A stretch of DNA of 55,140 nt from Fidelibacterota bacterium (lineage in GTDB: Bacteria > Fidelibacterota > Marinisomatia > Marinisomatales > SCKK01). The stretch covers positions 1 through 55,140 of the forward strand of contig SCKK01000021.1 of assembly GCA_004124475.1 (NCBI GenBank). Reading direction: 5' to 3'. The stretch's first letter is position 1. Every line of letters begins with the position of its first letter. Position numbers and translations under genes: made by a program. Below the pieces are notes generated by a model. The model saw only the letters and a list, made by a program, of their open reading frames with translations, did no database searches and had not been told where the DNA came from. Shown in pieces: positions 8,012 through 16,628 of the stretch.

Positions 8012-8527
8012 GTAGTGAGTAGTGAATACAAAGAGCCATGGATATATCCAATGGAGATTGATGAACCAGAGAGCAGGTACGGACTGGAAGAGTTTGAACT
8101 GTACAAGTCTGCGAGGCACTATCGAAAGAGAATCTACAAAGTCATCAAGTGCCTGCCATCCGAAGAGAAGTATGCTCTTGGGTTGCAGATGAGGAAGGCC
8201 ATCGTGTCTGTAACTAACAACATTGCTGAAGGTCACGGCCGCTGGCATTTCAAGGAGAACATCAAGTTCTGCAGAATTGCCCGAGGGTCTACAGAAGAGA
8301 TCATAGACGATCTTAATGTCTGTATTGATGAGAAATATTACTCTGTCAGTGATTGCGGAGAACTGAAGAAAGAAGGTTACGAGTTAATCAGGATGATCAA
8401 CGGATACATCTCATACTTGAATAAAACTAAAAGTGAATTTAGATCGAAACACGACACTGGCCTGAACACAGCATGACCAGCTACAATTCACAAATACCCA
8501 ATCACTACTCACCACTCACTACTCACC
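8007..8527. mobile_element. S23-type gene between inverted low-complexity arms
   Basis: The four-helix-bundle gene is bracketed by the 12-mer GGTGAGTAGTGA at 8007-8018, overlapping the pruA stop, and by its reverse complement TCACTACTCACC twice, at 8502-8513 and 8516-8527. The left arm extends to 8027 with GTAGTGAAT, which also has a match on the right. S23-type genes are known as inserts in 23S rRNA, flanked by complementary arms. Here the same layout sits between two protein genes. Mobility is inference. Confidence 0.45.
8015..8476 (+). CDS. Four-helix-bundle protein (S23 rRNA-intervening-sequence / Avd-like)
   Basis: A 153-residue helical protein with the S23 family signature: YGLEEFELYKSARHYRKRIY (helix 1), EEKYALGLQMRKAIVSVTNN with IAEGHGRW (helix 2, with the hallmark N-I-A-E-G-x-G-R), FCRIARGSTEEIIDDLNVC (helix 3, hallmark A-x-G-S-x-x-E) and a final helix to about residue 140. 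The start is uncertain: GTG at 8015 overlaps the low-complexity arm, while ATG at 8051 would give 141 residues and still contain the whole fold. Relatives include proteins encoded in 23S rRNA intervening sequences and the Avd accessory protein of diversity-generating retroelements; no reverse transcriptase is nearby. The function of free-standing copies is unknown. Confidence 0.8.
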   Translation: MSSEYKEPWIYPMEIDEPESRYGLEEFELYKSARHYRKRIYKVIKCLPSEEKYALGLQMRKAIVSVTNNIAEGHGRWHFKENIKFCRIARGSTEEIIDDLNVCIDEKYYSVSDCGELKKEGYELIRMINGYISYLNKTKSEFRSKHDTGLNTA

Positions 8528-8556
8528 AATAGTTCTATCACAATAATGGAGAAATA

Positions 8557-9873
8557 ATGAACAAAACAAGAATTCTAATCATGGGTGCAGCCGGTAGAGA
8601 TTTTCATAATTTCAATACTGTATACAGAGATGATCCCAATTCCGAAGTGATTGCTTTTACAGCTACACAAATTCCAAATATTGAAGGTCGAAGGTATCCA
8701 CCGGAATTAAGTGGAGATTTATATCCCAACGGTATCCCAATTTATGATGAAAAAAATCTGGCAGAACTCATTACAGATCATATTATCGACGATGTTGTGT
8801 TTTCTTACAGTGATATCTCCCATGTATTTGTCATGCACCGCGCGTCTGAAATCCTTAAAAGTGGAGCCAATTTTAAATTACTGGGCAGCGAAAAGACGAT
8901 GATCAAATCCGGTAAACCCGTCATCGCCATTGGCGCTGTGAGGACAGGATCAGGCAAAAGCCAGACCACTCGTCGAGTAGCAGAAATACTGAAAGAAGCT
9001 CACAAACAGGTTGCGGTAATTCGGCATCCCATGCCTTATGGCAATCTTGTTAAACAGAAAGTCCAACGATTCACTACAATTGAGGATTTAAAAATTCATA
9101 ACTGTACTATTGAAGAAATGGAGGAATATGAACCTCACATCGTGACCGGTTCGGTGGTATATGCGGGAGTAGATTACCAGGCTATCCTTGATGAGGCGGA
9201 AAAGGAAGCAGATGTTATTTTATGGGATGGAGGCAATAACGACCTGCCATTTTACAAACCTGATCTGTTCATTGTGGTAGTAGATCCCCATCGTCCCGGA
9301 CATGAATTGGCTTATTTTCCAGGTGAGTCAAACTTCAGAATGGCAGATGTGATCATTATTAATAAGGTGGATACTGCCGAACCCCATAATGTGGATATTG
9401 TAATGGAAAACATACAGCAGACAAATCCGGGAGCGATGATAATAAAAGCCAATTCACCTGTCACACTGGAAGACCATTCCGTGATAGCAGGTAAACGTTG
9501 TCTGATCGTGGAAGACGGACCCACTGTTACGCATGGTGAAATGAAATATGGCGCTGGAACCGTAGCAGCTAAGAAATTCGGTGCAAGTGAAATAATAGAT
9601 CCCAGACCTTGGATCGTCGGCACCATAACAAAAACGTTCGAGAAATACCCTGAAATTGGTATACTACTCCCCGCTATGGGATACGGTGGAAAGCAGATCA
9701 AAGACCTGGAACAAACGATCAACGCTGTAGATTGTGATGTGGTGGTTATCGGTACGCCCATTGATCTTCGGAGAATCATTACCATTAATAAACCTTCTGT
9801 GAGGGTCATATACAATCTTGAAGAAATCGGAAGTCCTAACTTAAAAGATGCACTAGCTCCATTTACTTCATGA
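8557..9873 (+). CDS. Cyclic 2,3-diphosphoglycerate synthase-like NTPase
   Basis: A 438-residue protein starting MNKTRILIMGAAGRDFHNFN, the conserved opening of the cyclic 2,3-diphosphoglycerate synthetase family. A P-loop, GAVRTGSGKSQTTR (residues 126-139, Lys134), follows an N-terminal Rossmann-like domain. A Walker-B-like VILWDGGNNDLPFYKPD lies near residue 215, and VIIINKVD, resembling a GTPase N-K-x-D motif, near residue 263. The family enzyme makes cyclic 2,3-diphosphoglycerate in some methanogens; the job of bacterial homologues is not established. Here it overlaps carbamate kinase by 4 bp and leads a run with sucCD and ndk, so a link to phosphoryl transfer is plausible but inferred. Confidence 0.75.
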   Translation: MNKTRILIMGAAGRDFHNFNTVYRDDPNSEVIAFTATQIPNIEGRRYPPELSGDLYPNGIPIYDEKNLAELITDHIIDDVVFSYSDISHVFVMHRASEILKSGANFKLLGSEKTMIKSGKPVIAIGAVRTGSGKSQTTRRVAEILKEAHKQVAVIRHPMPYGNLVKQKVQRFTTIEDLKIHNCTIEEMEEYEPHIVTGSVVYAGVDYQAILDEAEKEADVILWDGGNNDLPFYKPDLFIVVVDPHRPGHELAYFPGESNFRMADVIIINKVDTAEPHNVDIVMENIQQTNPGAMIIKANSPVTLEDHSVIAGKRCLIVEDGPTVTHGEMKYGAGTVAAKKFGASEIIDPRPWIVGTITKTFEKYPEIGILLPAMGYGGKQIKDLEQTINAVDCDVVVIGTPIDLRRIITINKPSVRVIYNLEEIGSPNLKDALAPFTS

Positions 9874-10820
9874 GTCAAAAAAACAAAATTGCTGTAGTGG
9901 CATTGGGTGGGAATGCTGTTTCCCCAAAAGGTGAAAAAGACACCATTCCTAACCAATTCAAGCACACACGCGAAAGTCTTTATGCTGTCAAGCATCTCAT
10001 AGAATTGGGTTACGATCTTGTGATCACACATGGTAATGGTCCACAAGTAGGAAACGCTCTGCTTCGTACGGAACTGACTGCTGAACAAACCCCGATTCTC
10101 CCATTGGGTATATGTGTCGCTGACATTCAGGGAGGCATGGGTTACATGATTCAACAATCTTTGCAAAACCTGTTACGTCAGGAAAACATTCATCGTGAGG
10201 TCGTCACAGTAATTACGCAAGTGGTAGTGAACAAGGATGATCCGGAAGTGAAAAACCCAACCAAATTCATTGGGCAATATTACGACAAATCAAAGGTAAA
10301 ACAACTGATGGAGCGGTTTGGGTGGAAAATTCATCAGACATCTTCCGGAGAATGGAGGCGCGTAGTTCCCTCGCCTGTACCAAAATCCATAGTTGAATCT
10401 ACCGCCATCAAAGACCTGCTAAGCAGTGGAAAGATTGTTATTGCTGCCGGGGGTGGCGGTATTCCAGTCTACTTTTTGGAGAATGAAAATCTGGAAGGAT
10501 TAGATGCTGTCGTAGATAAAGACCTTGCATCTGCTGTACTCGGTTGCGAAATTGGTGCCCAGGAATTATTTATTCTCACCGATGTGGAAGGCGTCGCCCT
10601 CAATTATGGCAAACCGAATGAAACCTGGATAAAAAAATTAGATGTAAATGAGGCTAAGCGATTATATAAAGAAGGTCATTTCCCCCCAGGCTCTATGGGT
10701 CCCAAAATTACCGCAGCCATCAATTTTCTTGAATCCGGTGGAGAGTGTGTGATTATTACTTCAATCGAAGCCATCAAAAAAATACTCGCTGGTAAAGGTG
10801 GAACAACCATTACAAAATAA
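9870..10820 (+). CDS. arcC: Carbamate kinase
   Basis: A 316-residue amino acid kinase-fold enzyme. It opens KIAVVALGGNAVSPKGEKD and has DLVITHGNGPQVGNALLR near residue 50, VIAAGGGGIPVY near residue 190 and DAVVDKDLASAVLGCEIGAQ near residue 212, all characteristic of ArcC. It transfers phosphate between carbamoyl phosphate and ADP, in fermenters to make ATP. No arginine deiminase or ornithine carbamoyltransferase is nearby, so the carbamoyl-phosphate source is unknown. The ATG overlaps the end of the upstream gene by 4 bp (ATGA), and sucC follows after 3 bp, so the genes are very likely co-translated. A long open frame on the opposite strand here is a shadow. Confidence 0.93.
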   Translation: MSQKNKIAVVALGGNAVSPKGEKDTIPNQFKHTRESLYAVKHLIELGYDLVITHGNGPQVGNALLRTELTAEQTPILPLGICVADIQGGMGYMIQQSLQNLLRQENIHREVVTVITQVVVNKDDPEVKNPTKFIGQYYDKSKVKQLMERFGWKIHQTSSGEWRRVVPSPVPKSIVESTAIKDLLSSGKIVIAAGGGGIPVYFLENENLEGLDAVVDKDLASAVLGCEIGAQELFILTDVEGVALNYGKPNETWIKKLDVNEAKRLYKEGHFPPGSMGPKITAAINFLESGGECVIITSIEAIKKILAGKGGTTITK

Positions 10821-10823
10821 CCC

Positions 10824-11996
10824 ATGAAAATTCACGAATATCAGGCAAAAGAACTACTCAAAGAGTCGGGGGTTCCCGTTCCCAAGGGGAATCATGCTTT
10901 CACCGTGGATGAAGCTGATGAAGTGGCAAAGAACCTCAAGACTGAATTAATTGTAGTGAAGGCGCAGATTCATGCCGGTGGCAGAGGCAAAGGTGGAGGA
11001 GTGAAACTTGCCCATAGCTTTGAAGAAGTCAAACAGCATGCTTCAAACATACTCGGGATGACACTCATCACTCATCAAACCGGCCCAGAGGGGAAAGTCG
11101 TCCGAAGGTTGCTTGTCGAGGAAGGCGTTGCGATTGCTACGGAACTTTATGCGGGGATTGTCCTTGACCGGTCAAAAAATCAATTTGTGTTTATGGTATC
11201 CACAGAAGGGGGAGTTGAAATTGAAAAAGTGGCTGCTCAATCCCCTGAAAAAATAATTAAAGAATGGATCGACCCGGGTTTGGGGCTTACCGATTTTCAA
11301 GCGAGGAATCTTGCTTATTCATTAGGATTAGCCGGTGATCAAGCGAAAAATGCATCCAAAACATTTCTATCCCTTTGGAATGCTTTTGAAAAAAGTGACT
11401 GTTCACTCGCAGAGATTAATCCTCTTGTCGTCACAGAAAGCGGGAATGTATTGGCATTAGATGCAAAGATGAACTTCGACGATAATGCACTATACCGCCA
11501 GCCCCAAATAAATGAAATGCGAGACCTGTCAGAAGAACTTGAGAGCGAAATCGAAGCCTCAAAGCACAATCTGAACTACATTAAGTTGGGTGGAAACGTG
11601 GGTTGTATGGTGAATGGTGCCGGTCTGGCGATGGCTACGATGGATATTATCAAGCTGTCGGGTGGTGAGCCTGCAAACTTCCTCGATGTGGGTGGAGTTG
11701 CAAGTGCGGAAACCGTAGCCCGGGGTTTCCAAATAATTCTAAGTGATCCGGCAGTGAAGTCAATCCTGATCAATATTTTTGGGGGTATCGTAAGATGCGA
11801 CAGAGTAGCACAAGGTGTTATCGACGCTCTCAGCCAAATGGATGTGGAGGTTCCGGTTATCATCCGCTTAGAAGGGACCAATGCGAAAGAAGCAGCCAAC
11901 CTGCTTGAGAACTCCGATCTGGACTTTATTGTCGCAACAAGTTTTCAGGATGGTGCCGAAAAAGCTGTGAGAGCAGCTATTAGGATAGAATCATGA
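10824..11996 (+). CDS. sucC: Succinate-CoA ligase, beta subunit
   Basis: A 390-residue ATP-grasp subunit that binds the nucleotide. It starts [20 protein letters not shown], has [19 protein letters not shown] near residue 45 (ATP-grasp strand and flexible loop) and ends with a CoA-ligase domain containing [16 protein letters not shown] near residue 315. With SucD it converts succinyl-CoA to succinate with formation of ATP or GTP in the TCA cycle. It is 3 bp after arcC and overlaps sucD by 4 bp. Confidence 0.96.
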   Translation: MKIHEYQAKELLKESGVPVPKGNHAFTVDEADEVAKNLKTELIVVKAQIHAGGRGKGGGVKLAHSFEEVKQHASNILGMTLITHQTGPEGKVVRRLLVEEGVAIATELYAGIVLDRSKNQFVFMVSTEGGVEIEKVAAQSPEKIIKEWIDPGLGLTDFQARNLAYSLGLAGDQAKNASKTFLSLWNAFEKSDCSLAEINPLVVTESGNVLALDAKMNFDDNALYRQPQINEMRDLSEELESEIEASKHNLNYIKLGGNVGCMVNGAGLAMATMDIIKLSGGEPANFLDVGGVASAETVARGFQIILSDPAVKSILINIFGGIVRCDRVAQGVIDALSQMDVEVPVIIRLEGTNAKEAANLLENSDLDFIVATSFQDGAEKAVRAAIRIES

Positions 11997-12880
11997 GTAT
12001 CTTAGTTGACGGAAACACGAGAGTTGTAGTCCAGGGAATCACCGGGAAAGAAGGGTCTTTCCATACCACACAAATGATTGAATACAATACCAATATTGTT
12101 GCAGGTGTCACCCCGGGGAAAGGTGGACAAAAATTCTTGAACATTCCGATTTTCAATACAGTTAAGGAATCAAAAGAAAGAACGGATGCAAATACATCAG
12201 TCATTTTTGTTCCTCCCCCCTTCGCGGCAGATGCCATTATGGAAGCTGCTGCTTCAGGATTGGGGCTTGTGGTTTGTATAACGGAAGGTGTTCCTGCTTC
12301 TGATATGGTAAAAGTGAAAAATTTCTTGAACGGCACAAATACAACCCTTGTTGGGCCAAACTGTCCCGGTGTTATCACCCCGGAAAAAGGGAAGATTGGC
12401 ATTATGCCAGGATTTATACACTCGCCGGGGAATATCGGAGTAATATCCAGAAGCGGAACACTCACATACGAAGCCGTCGATCAATTAACGAAGCAGGGAC
12501 TAGGACAGTCAACGTGTATTGGGATCGGTGGTGATCCGATAATTGGCAGTAATTTTGTCGATCTGCTGACGTTGTTTGCCCATGATGATGGAACAGATGG
12601 AGTTATCCTCATTGGTGAAATTGGCGGGACAGCCGAAGAAGAAGCAGCCGAGTGGGTTGTAAAAAATCATTTCACAAAACCGATCGTAGCATTCATAGCG
12701 GGTCAAACAGCGCCTCCCGGACGGCGAATGGGGCATGCCGGTGCTATCATAGCCAGTGGAAAAGGAACTGCTGAAGAAAAAATGAAAGCTCTGAAAAAAG
12801 CGGGTATCACCGTTGTAGATAGTCCTTCTGAAATTGGTATCACAATGAAAGACATTATTGATGAAAGGAATTCCGATTGA
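11993..12880 (+). CDS. sucD: Succinate-CoA ligase, alpha subunit
   Basis: A 295-residue subunit with an N-terminal CoA-binding Rossmann domain ([18 protein letters not shown] near residue 11) and a C-terminal ligase domain. The phosphohistidine that carries the phosphoryl group is His248 in [15 protein letters not shown]. The block [11 protein letters not shown] near residue 119 is also diagnostic. It overlaps sucC by 4 bp and ndk by 4 bp, so the three are translated together. Confidence 0.96.
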   Translation: MSILVDGNTRVVVQGITGKEGSFHTTQMIEYNTNIVAGVTPGKGGQKFLNIPIFNTVKESKERTDANTSVIFVPPPFAADAIMEAAASGLGLVVCITEGVPASDMVKVKNFLNGTNTTLVGPNCPGVITPEKGKIGIMPGFIHSPGNIGVISRSGTLTYEAVDQLTKQGLGQSTCIGIGGDPIIGSNFVDLLTLFAHDDGTDGVILIGEIGGTAEEEAAEWVVKNHFTKPIVAFIAGQTAPPGRRMGHAGAIIASGKGTAEEKMKALKKAGITVVDSPSEIGITMKDIIDERNSD

Positions 12881-13299
12881 GTAATAGAACACTGGCAATC
12901 ATAAAACCTGATGCAATACAAAACAGATTAACTGGGAAAATAATTGACCATATTCTTGATAGCGGATTTGATATTATCGCTATGAAAAAAATTCGCTTAT
13001 CCGTTACTGAAGCAAAAGAATTTTATGCAATTCACAAGGAAAAACCGTTTTATTCGGACTTGGTGAGCTTTATGACATCGAGTCCATGTGTTGTGCTGAC
13101 ACTACAAAAAGAAGAAGCTGTGGAGGCATGGCGAGATACTATCGGCGCAACCGATCCTGCTGAGGCGTCTCCTGGTACTATTAGAAATTTGTATGCGGAT
13201 AACGTTCAAAAAAATGCCGTCCATGGTTCAGACTCGGATGAAAATGCTATAAAAGAAATTGCATTTTTCTTCTCTACCAACGAAATTCTAATGAATTGA
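12877..13299 (+). CDS. ndk: Nucleoside diphosphate kinase
   Basis: A 140-residue kinase that equalises nucleoside triphosphate pools. It shows [12 protein letters not shown] at the start and the active-site histidine His116 in [12 protein letters not shown] near the C-terminus; [13 protein letters not shown] precedes it. The start codon is TTG at 12877, overlapping the sucD stop (TTGA). This gives the normal length and is the only start that keeps the first beta strand. Its place right after sucCD fits the known link in which Ndk passes phosphate from the succinate-CoA ligase product to other NDPs. Confidence 0.95.
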   Translation: MSNRTLAIIKPDAIQNRLTGKIIDHILDSGFDIIAMKKIRLSVTEAKEFYAIHKEKPFYSDLVSFMTSSPCVVLTLQKEEAVEAWRDTIGATDPAEASPGTIRNLYADNVQKNAVHGSDSDENAIKEIAFFFSTNEILMN

Positions 13300-13315
13300 T
13301 TAGTATTATTTTTAC

Positions 13316-14176
13316 ATGTTAAAACAAGTGATACAATTCGGGTTGATTATTATTGTGGTTTCCTTTTATTTTTCATGTGAGAGAACTGATGTACATACAG
13401 GGACTGTTGGAAATTATTTTGTCATCAAAACAAAGGAGCCTATAAGGATTAAAAAACCTACATTCGATTGGATAATCCTTGATGTGCCCAAATCAAGTCG
13501 GCTCGGATATTCCGATTTAATCCTCGAGGAGGGAAAAAGCCGTATGACTTTCTCAGCCGATGAACACGGCGAGTATCTGTTTGAACTGGTAATTTATGAT
13601 TCGGTGGGTGATGAAATTGCATCACAGAAATATTTGTTCAAGATTGATAAATCTGAATATGCAGATATAGATAGACAGGTTGCGGAAAAAGGTATTACTC
13701 CAGCGGAAATAGATACCGTACAAATTACCAAAGCGGGAATTCAACCGGATACTTTAGAGCCAGAAACTGTAGTTGTAGTTTCAAAAGAAATGGTTGAAGT
13801 AGAGTATTTTGAATCTGCTCCTCTCGCTGAGGAAGAAGCGACACCTGAAGAAAAAGATGAGGTGCCCACAAAGATCTCCACGGAAGCACAACAAGCTCCG
13901 CCTGCAATCAGTCAACCATCTGCATATGATCGCTATACAATTCAAGTATCCTCCTGGGATAATCCAGATGATGCAAAAAGAGAAATGAACAAATTAGTAG
14001 AATTGGGTTTTGATGCTTATATTCAAAGAGTATACTTTTCAGAGTTAGATGAGCTGTGGTATCGGATACGGATTGGAGCATTTGAAAAATATTCTGCTGC
14101 CGACAAAGCAGCCAAACAAATCTCAGGTATTATTCAAAAAACAACCTGGGTAGATAAAGTTCGCCTGGAATATTAA
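13316..14176 (+). CDS. SPOR-domain lipoprotein
   Basis: A 286-residue protein with a lipoprotein signal peptide: a hydrophobic stretch from residue 6 to 20 and a lipobox-like SFYFSC with Cys21. Residues 30-110 are beta-rich and could be an Ig-like domain. A proline- and glutamate-rich linker (about 140-205) leads to a C-terminal SPOR domain (about 206-286, starting YTIQVSSWDNPDDAKREMNK, with LWYRIRIGAFEKYSAADKAA). SPOR domains bind denuded glycan strands of peptidoglycan at division sites. It starts 16 bp after ndk and is 17 bp before the next gene. Confidence 0.8.
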   Translation: MLKQVIQFGLIIIVVSFYFSCERTDVHTGTVGNYFVIKTKEPIRIKKPTFDWIILDVPKSSRLGYSDLILEEGKSRMTFSADEHGEYLFELVIYDSVGDEIASQKYLFKIDKSEYADIDRQVAEKGITPAEIDTVQITKAGIQPDTLEPETVVVVSKEMVEVEYFESAPLAEEEATPEEKDEVPTKISTEAQQAPPAISQPSAYDRYTIQVSSWDNPDDAKREMNKLVELGFDAYIQRVYFSELDELWYRIRIGAFEKYSAADKAAKQISGIIQKTTWVDKVRLEY

Positions 14177-14193
14177 ATAAGGAGGGTAATTAA

Positions 14194-15414
14194 ATGGGAC
14201 CTATGAATCTACACTTTGATGTTCGGGATATCTTTCGAGCGCCTCGTCTTGCGTTGGGTGGTAAAAAGATATGGATTATGCTCATTGCCAACTTAGTGGG
14301 TTATACTGGTTACTGGCTTTTGACCTATGCTTCTTTATTAGCTGCTGGAATATCGTTTAATCAAGCATGGTCGAAATACGGGCTGTACCCTTGTTTGTTT
14401 GGAAACGAAGTAACATATATTCCCGCCTGGATACTTTATGTGTTGGGGAGCATAATTTGGCTTATTATGCTTGTTTTAGGATCAACCGCTGTAGCAAGGG
14501 TCACTTACAAACAACTGAAAGGAGATGAATTCTATTCGTCAGGAGATGCATGGAAATTTGTTAAAAAACATTGGCACGCTGTTGTATTCACTCACCTGTC
14601 GATCGTATTGATTCTTCTATTTTTTGTGGTAATGGCCACAGTGTTCGCTCTGATTGGAAAAATTCCATATTTAGGAGAACTGTTTTTTGCTATTCCTTAT
14701 CTGTTATGGTTCTTTGGTTCGGTTTTCGTGGCATACACATTAGTCGTCCTAGTTATTTCAGTTTTCTTTACACATGCCATTGTGGGAACTCTCGAAGAAG
14801 ATACCATGGGAGCGGTTTTCCAGAATTTTTCCATAACATGGTCTCAACCCTGGCGGATCGTTTTATACTTGACAATCATATGTGGTTTGATGTATGCAGG
14901 TCTACTGATTTTTGGGTGGTTCATGGGAGCTGGATATGAGTTAATTAACATTGTGTACGGTCACAAATGGTTGATGGGAGATAAACTTGCAAATATGGTT
15001 GGATGGGCAACAAATATTGTCATTGGTCCAAATTCTCCAATTGCATGGGGTTTAGGATGTTATTCGGGTGGAATTTGCACCATTAATGTTCCAATTATGG
15101 CTTCTCCTCTCGGACCTATGGAATATATCGGCGGTACATTTATTGCTGTCTTTCTTTTCTTAATTATCGGGACGGTGATTTCCTATGCATTTGTGATTGA
15201 GGCAGTTGGTGAAACCATCGCTTTGGTTATCTTTAAGAAAAAATCTGATGACGAAAATTTACTCGAACGGAAAGATGAAGAGGAATTGGAAGCAGAAACA
15301 GACGAGACAGATTGGACTGAGCCTGTAGAAGGTGACAAAAATGAAAAAGGGGATAGTGATTCTGAGAAATCTGATGAAGAAGGAAAGGATGAAGCAACTT
15401 CTGAACCTGAATAA
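14194..15414 (+). CDS. Polytopic membrane protein with acidic tail, unknown function
   Basis: A 406-residue protein I cannot assign. It has about six to seven hydrophobic segments (near residues 28-48, 78-98, 128-152, 160-195, 228-250, 310-345) and then a 60-residue, strongly acidic, lysine-containing tail from about residue 350. The N-terminal FDVRDIFRAPRLALGGKKIW suggests an amphipathic cytoplasmic start, as in DUF975- or YciC-type regulator-like membrane proteins, but this is weak. GGAGGG lies 9 nt before the ATG. The last three codons and the stop codon lie inside a small inverted-repeat element (15406-15491), so the C-terminus may have been altered by its insertion. Confidence 0.6.
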   Translation: MGPMNLHFDVRDIFRAPRLALGGKKIWIMLIANLVGYTGYWLLTYASLLAAGISFNQAWSKYGLYPCLFGNEVTYIPAWILYVLGSIIWLIMLVLGSTAVARVTYKQLKGDEFYSSGDAWKFVKKHWHAVVFTHLSIVLILLFFVVMATVFALIGKIPYLGELFFAIPYLLWFFGSVFVAYTLVVLVISVFFTHAIVGTLEEDTMGAVFQNFSITWSQPWRIVLYLTIICGLMYAGLLIFGWFMGAGYELINIVYGHKWLMGDKLANMVGWATNIVIGPNSPIAWGLGCYSGGICTINVPIMASPLGPMEYIGGTFIAVFLFLIIGTVISYAFVIEAVGETIALVIFKKKSDDENLLERKDEEELEAETDETDWTEPVEGDKNEKGDSDSEKSDEEGKDEATSEPE

Positions 15415-15491
15415 TTCGTCAGCAGTTAATAAATGTGTATAAATTAAAAAATAGATAAAGATAGGAAAATATTGCTGATGAATTATTCACC
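15406..15491. mobile_element. MITE-like 86-bp inverted-repeat element, copy 1
   Basis: The left arm TGAATAATTCGTCAGCA (15408-15424) and the right arm TGCTGATGAATTATTCA (15473-15489) are inverted repeats with one mismatch, around an AT-rich 48-bp core. A second copy with the same arms and size is at 30826-30911. The left arm supplies the GAA CCT GAA TAA that ends the upstream reading frame. It is non-coding and may fold as a long hairpin in the mRNA. A small transposable element or a REP-like structure are both possible. Confidence 0.65.
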
Positions 15492-15504
15492 GAAGGCCGG
15501 CAAA

Positions 15505-15541
15505 GTCGGGGTTAACCCCGACACCGACGAGTCGGTGTCGG
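15505..15541. repeat. Two overlapping GC-rich palindromes
   Basis: GTCGGGGTTAACCCCGAC (15505-15522) is a perfect 18-bp palindrome. It overlaps a second hairpin whose 11-bp arms start CCGACACCGAC (15518-15541) with a 2-nt GA loop. The two stems share CCGAC, so they are mutually exclusive. Base composition is far above that of the surroundings. Confidence 0.7.
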
Positions 15542-15550
15542 CCCGAAGGG

Positions 15551-15579
15551 TGATTAATTCATGTCTCATGAATTAATCA
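15551..15579. repeat. 13-bp perfect stem with 3-nt loop
   Basis: TGATTAATTCATG (15551-15563) pairs fully with CATGAATTAATCA (15567-15579) around TCT. It faces a related arm GAATTATTCACC at the end of the preceding inverted-repeat element, so the GC-rich palindromes at 15505-15541 appear nested inside AT-rich arms. No T-run follows, so it is not a typical terminator. Confidence 0.6.
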
Positions 15580-15610
15580 GGTGAAGAATAAAGTCGGATT
15601 TAATTGTGGT

Positions 15611-15647
15611 ACCCAAAAAAGGGCTGTTAATCAGTCCTTTTTTGGGT
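15611..15647. terminator. Rho-independent terminator, probably bidirectional
   Basis: ACCCAAAAAAGGGCTG pairs with CAGTCCTTTTTTGGGT around a 5-nt loop, TTAAT, with one internal G-T wobble. The stem itself contains the A- and T-runs. It lies 200 bp after the last gene of the sucCD-ndk run and is the best terminator candidate for that operon. Confidence 0.7.
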
Positions 15648-16112
15648 TGAGTAATATATTTCGCTATTGCCAAAAAAACTCTTGTCTGTTTTACGTAAAC
15701 TTTCCATGACTGCATCTCTACGGAGTATTATTATTACTCAAGTTTCGCATACACTAAGTAGTTGATTATTTATTTGATTACAAGAGGTATTATGTCAGAA
15801 TGAGGTGTAGGGTATAGGGTATATGGTAGGTATCCATGATCAGACTATTGAGACATCCTATTTCTGAAAAATTCATATTATGTGTCCGAGAGATTGGAGG
15901 CTAAGTATAACAGTTTCAATTAGAACCACTTTCCCCTTATACCTTATACCCTTCAACATAGAAATCGTAATGAAATGTACCTGCGAAACATGATTTATTA
16001 TTGCGAACACCGGAGGCTTGACGGGCATTTTTTCGACATGTGAGAATATTTTTTGATTGTGTATCCAGACCTTGACTATGAATTACCAATAAGGGTAATT
16101 TTGTAAGTTTAT
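15648..16112. other. 465-bp gap with inverted low-complexity arms
   Basis: Between the terminator and the yceD start I see no gene. At 15805-15830 words of GGGTATAGGGTATATGG occur, and at 15933-15957 their inverted counterpart (CCCCTTATACCTTATACCC), about 100 bp apart. The promoter of the yceD-rpmF-fab cluster should be close to its end. Confidence 0.45.
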
Positions 16113-16625
16113 ATGAAGCTTAAATTAACAGATTTAGTTAATAGCCAGGGTACACTTGAATTTAATTTTTCGGTGGGAGATATTTCTTTGGAAGAAATAA
16201 ACCCCGTCACAATAGGTATCCAATTAAAGCTCAACATACAACAATCTGGACCGAATTTTAAAATTACCGGGACAGCAAACCTGATTTTAACAGAAATGTG
16301 TGATCGTTGTTTAGATAACTATAAATTAGACATTAAAGCTCCTTTTTCCATTTTTGTTACAACCCAAAAATCCCTGAAACCCGGCTTTTCTGAATCAGAC
16401 GTTATTTTATTGGAAACTAACCAACGTGACTTTAATCTTGGTCCGACGGTTCATGATGCAATACTTTTAGAAAGATCGATTAAAAATTTGTGTAAGGAAG
16501 ATTGCCTCGGTTTATGTTCGAACTGTGGAGTTAACCTAAATAATGGTTATTGTAACTGTGCAAGTAAGAAAATTGACGAAAAGTGGGCGTCTTTAATAGA
16601 GATTAACTTTTCACATTCAGAGTAA
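16113..16625 (+). CDS. yceD: YceD/DUF177 family protein (23S rRNA accumulation)
   Basis: A 170-residue protein with the DUF177 layout: an N-terminal beta domain, an MCDRCLDNYKLDI block (residues 67-79) and a C-terminal cysteine cluster (LCKEDCLGLCSNCG and CNC, about 130-150) that probably binds a metal. The family is needed for 23S rRNA accumulation in plants and bacteria and is almost always directly before rpmF. Here rpmF starts 3 bp downstream. This is the first gene of the L32/fatty acid cluster. Confidence 0.85.
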   Translation: MKLKLTDLVNSQGTLEFNFSVGDISLEEINPVTIGIQLKLNIQQSGPNFKITGTANLILTEMCDRCLDNYKLDIKAPFSIFVTTQKSLKPGFSESDVILLETNQRDFNLGPTVHDAILLERSIKNLCKEDCLGLCSNCGVNLNNGYCNCASKKIDEKWASLIEINFSHSE

Positions 16626-16628
16626 AAT

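Noticed and set aside
9312-10166. 284-codon open frame on the minus strand
   Set aside because: It lies opposite the clear carbamate kinase and cDPG-synthase-like genes; its translation has no domain features and no ribosome binding site.
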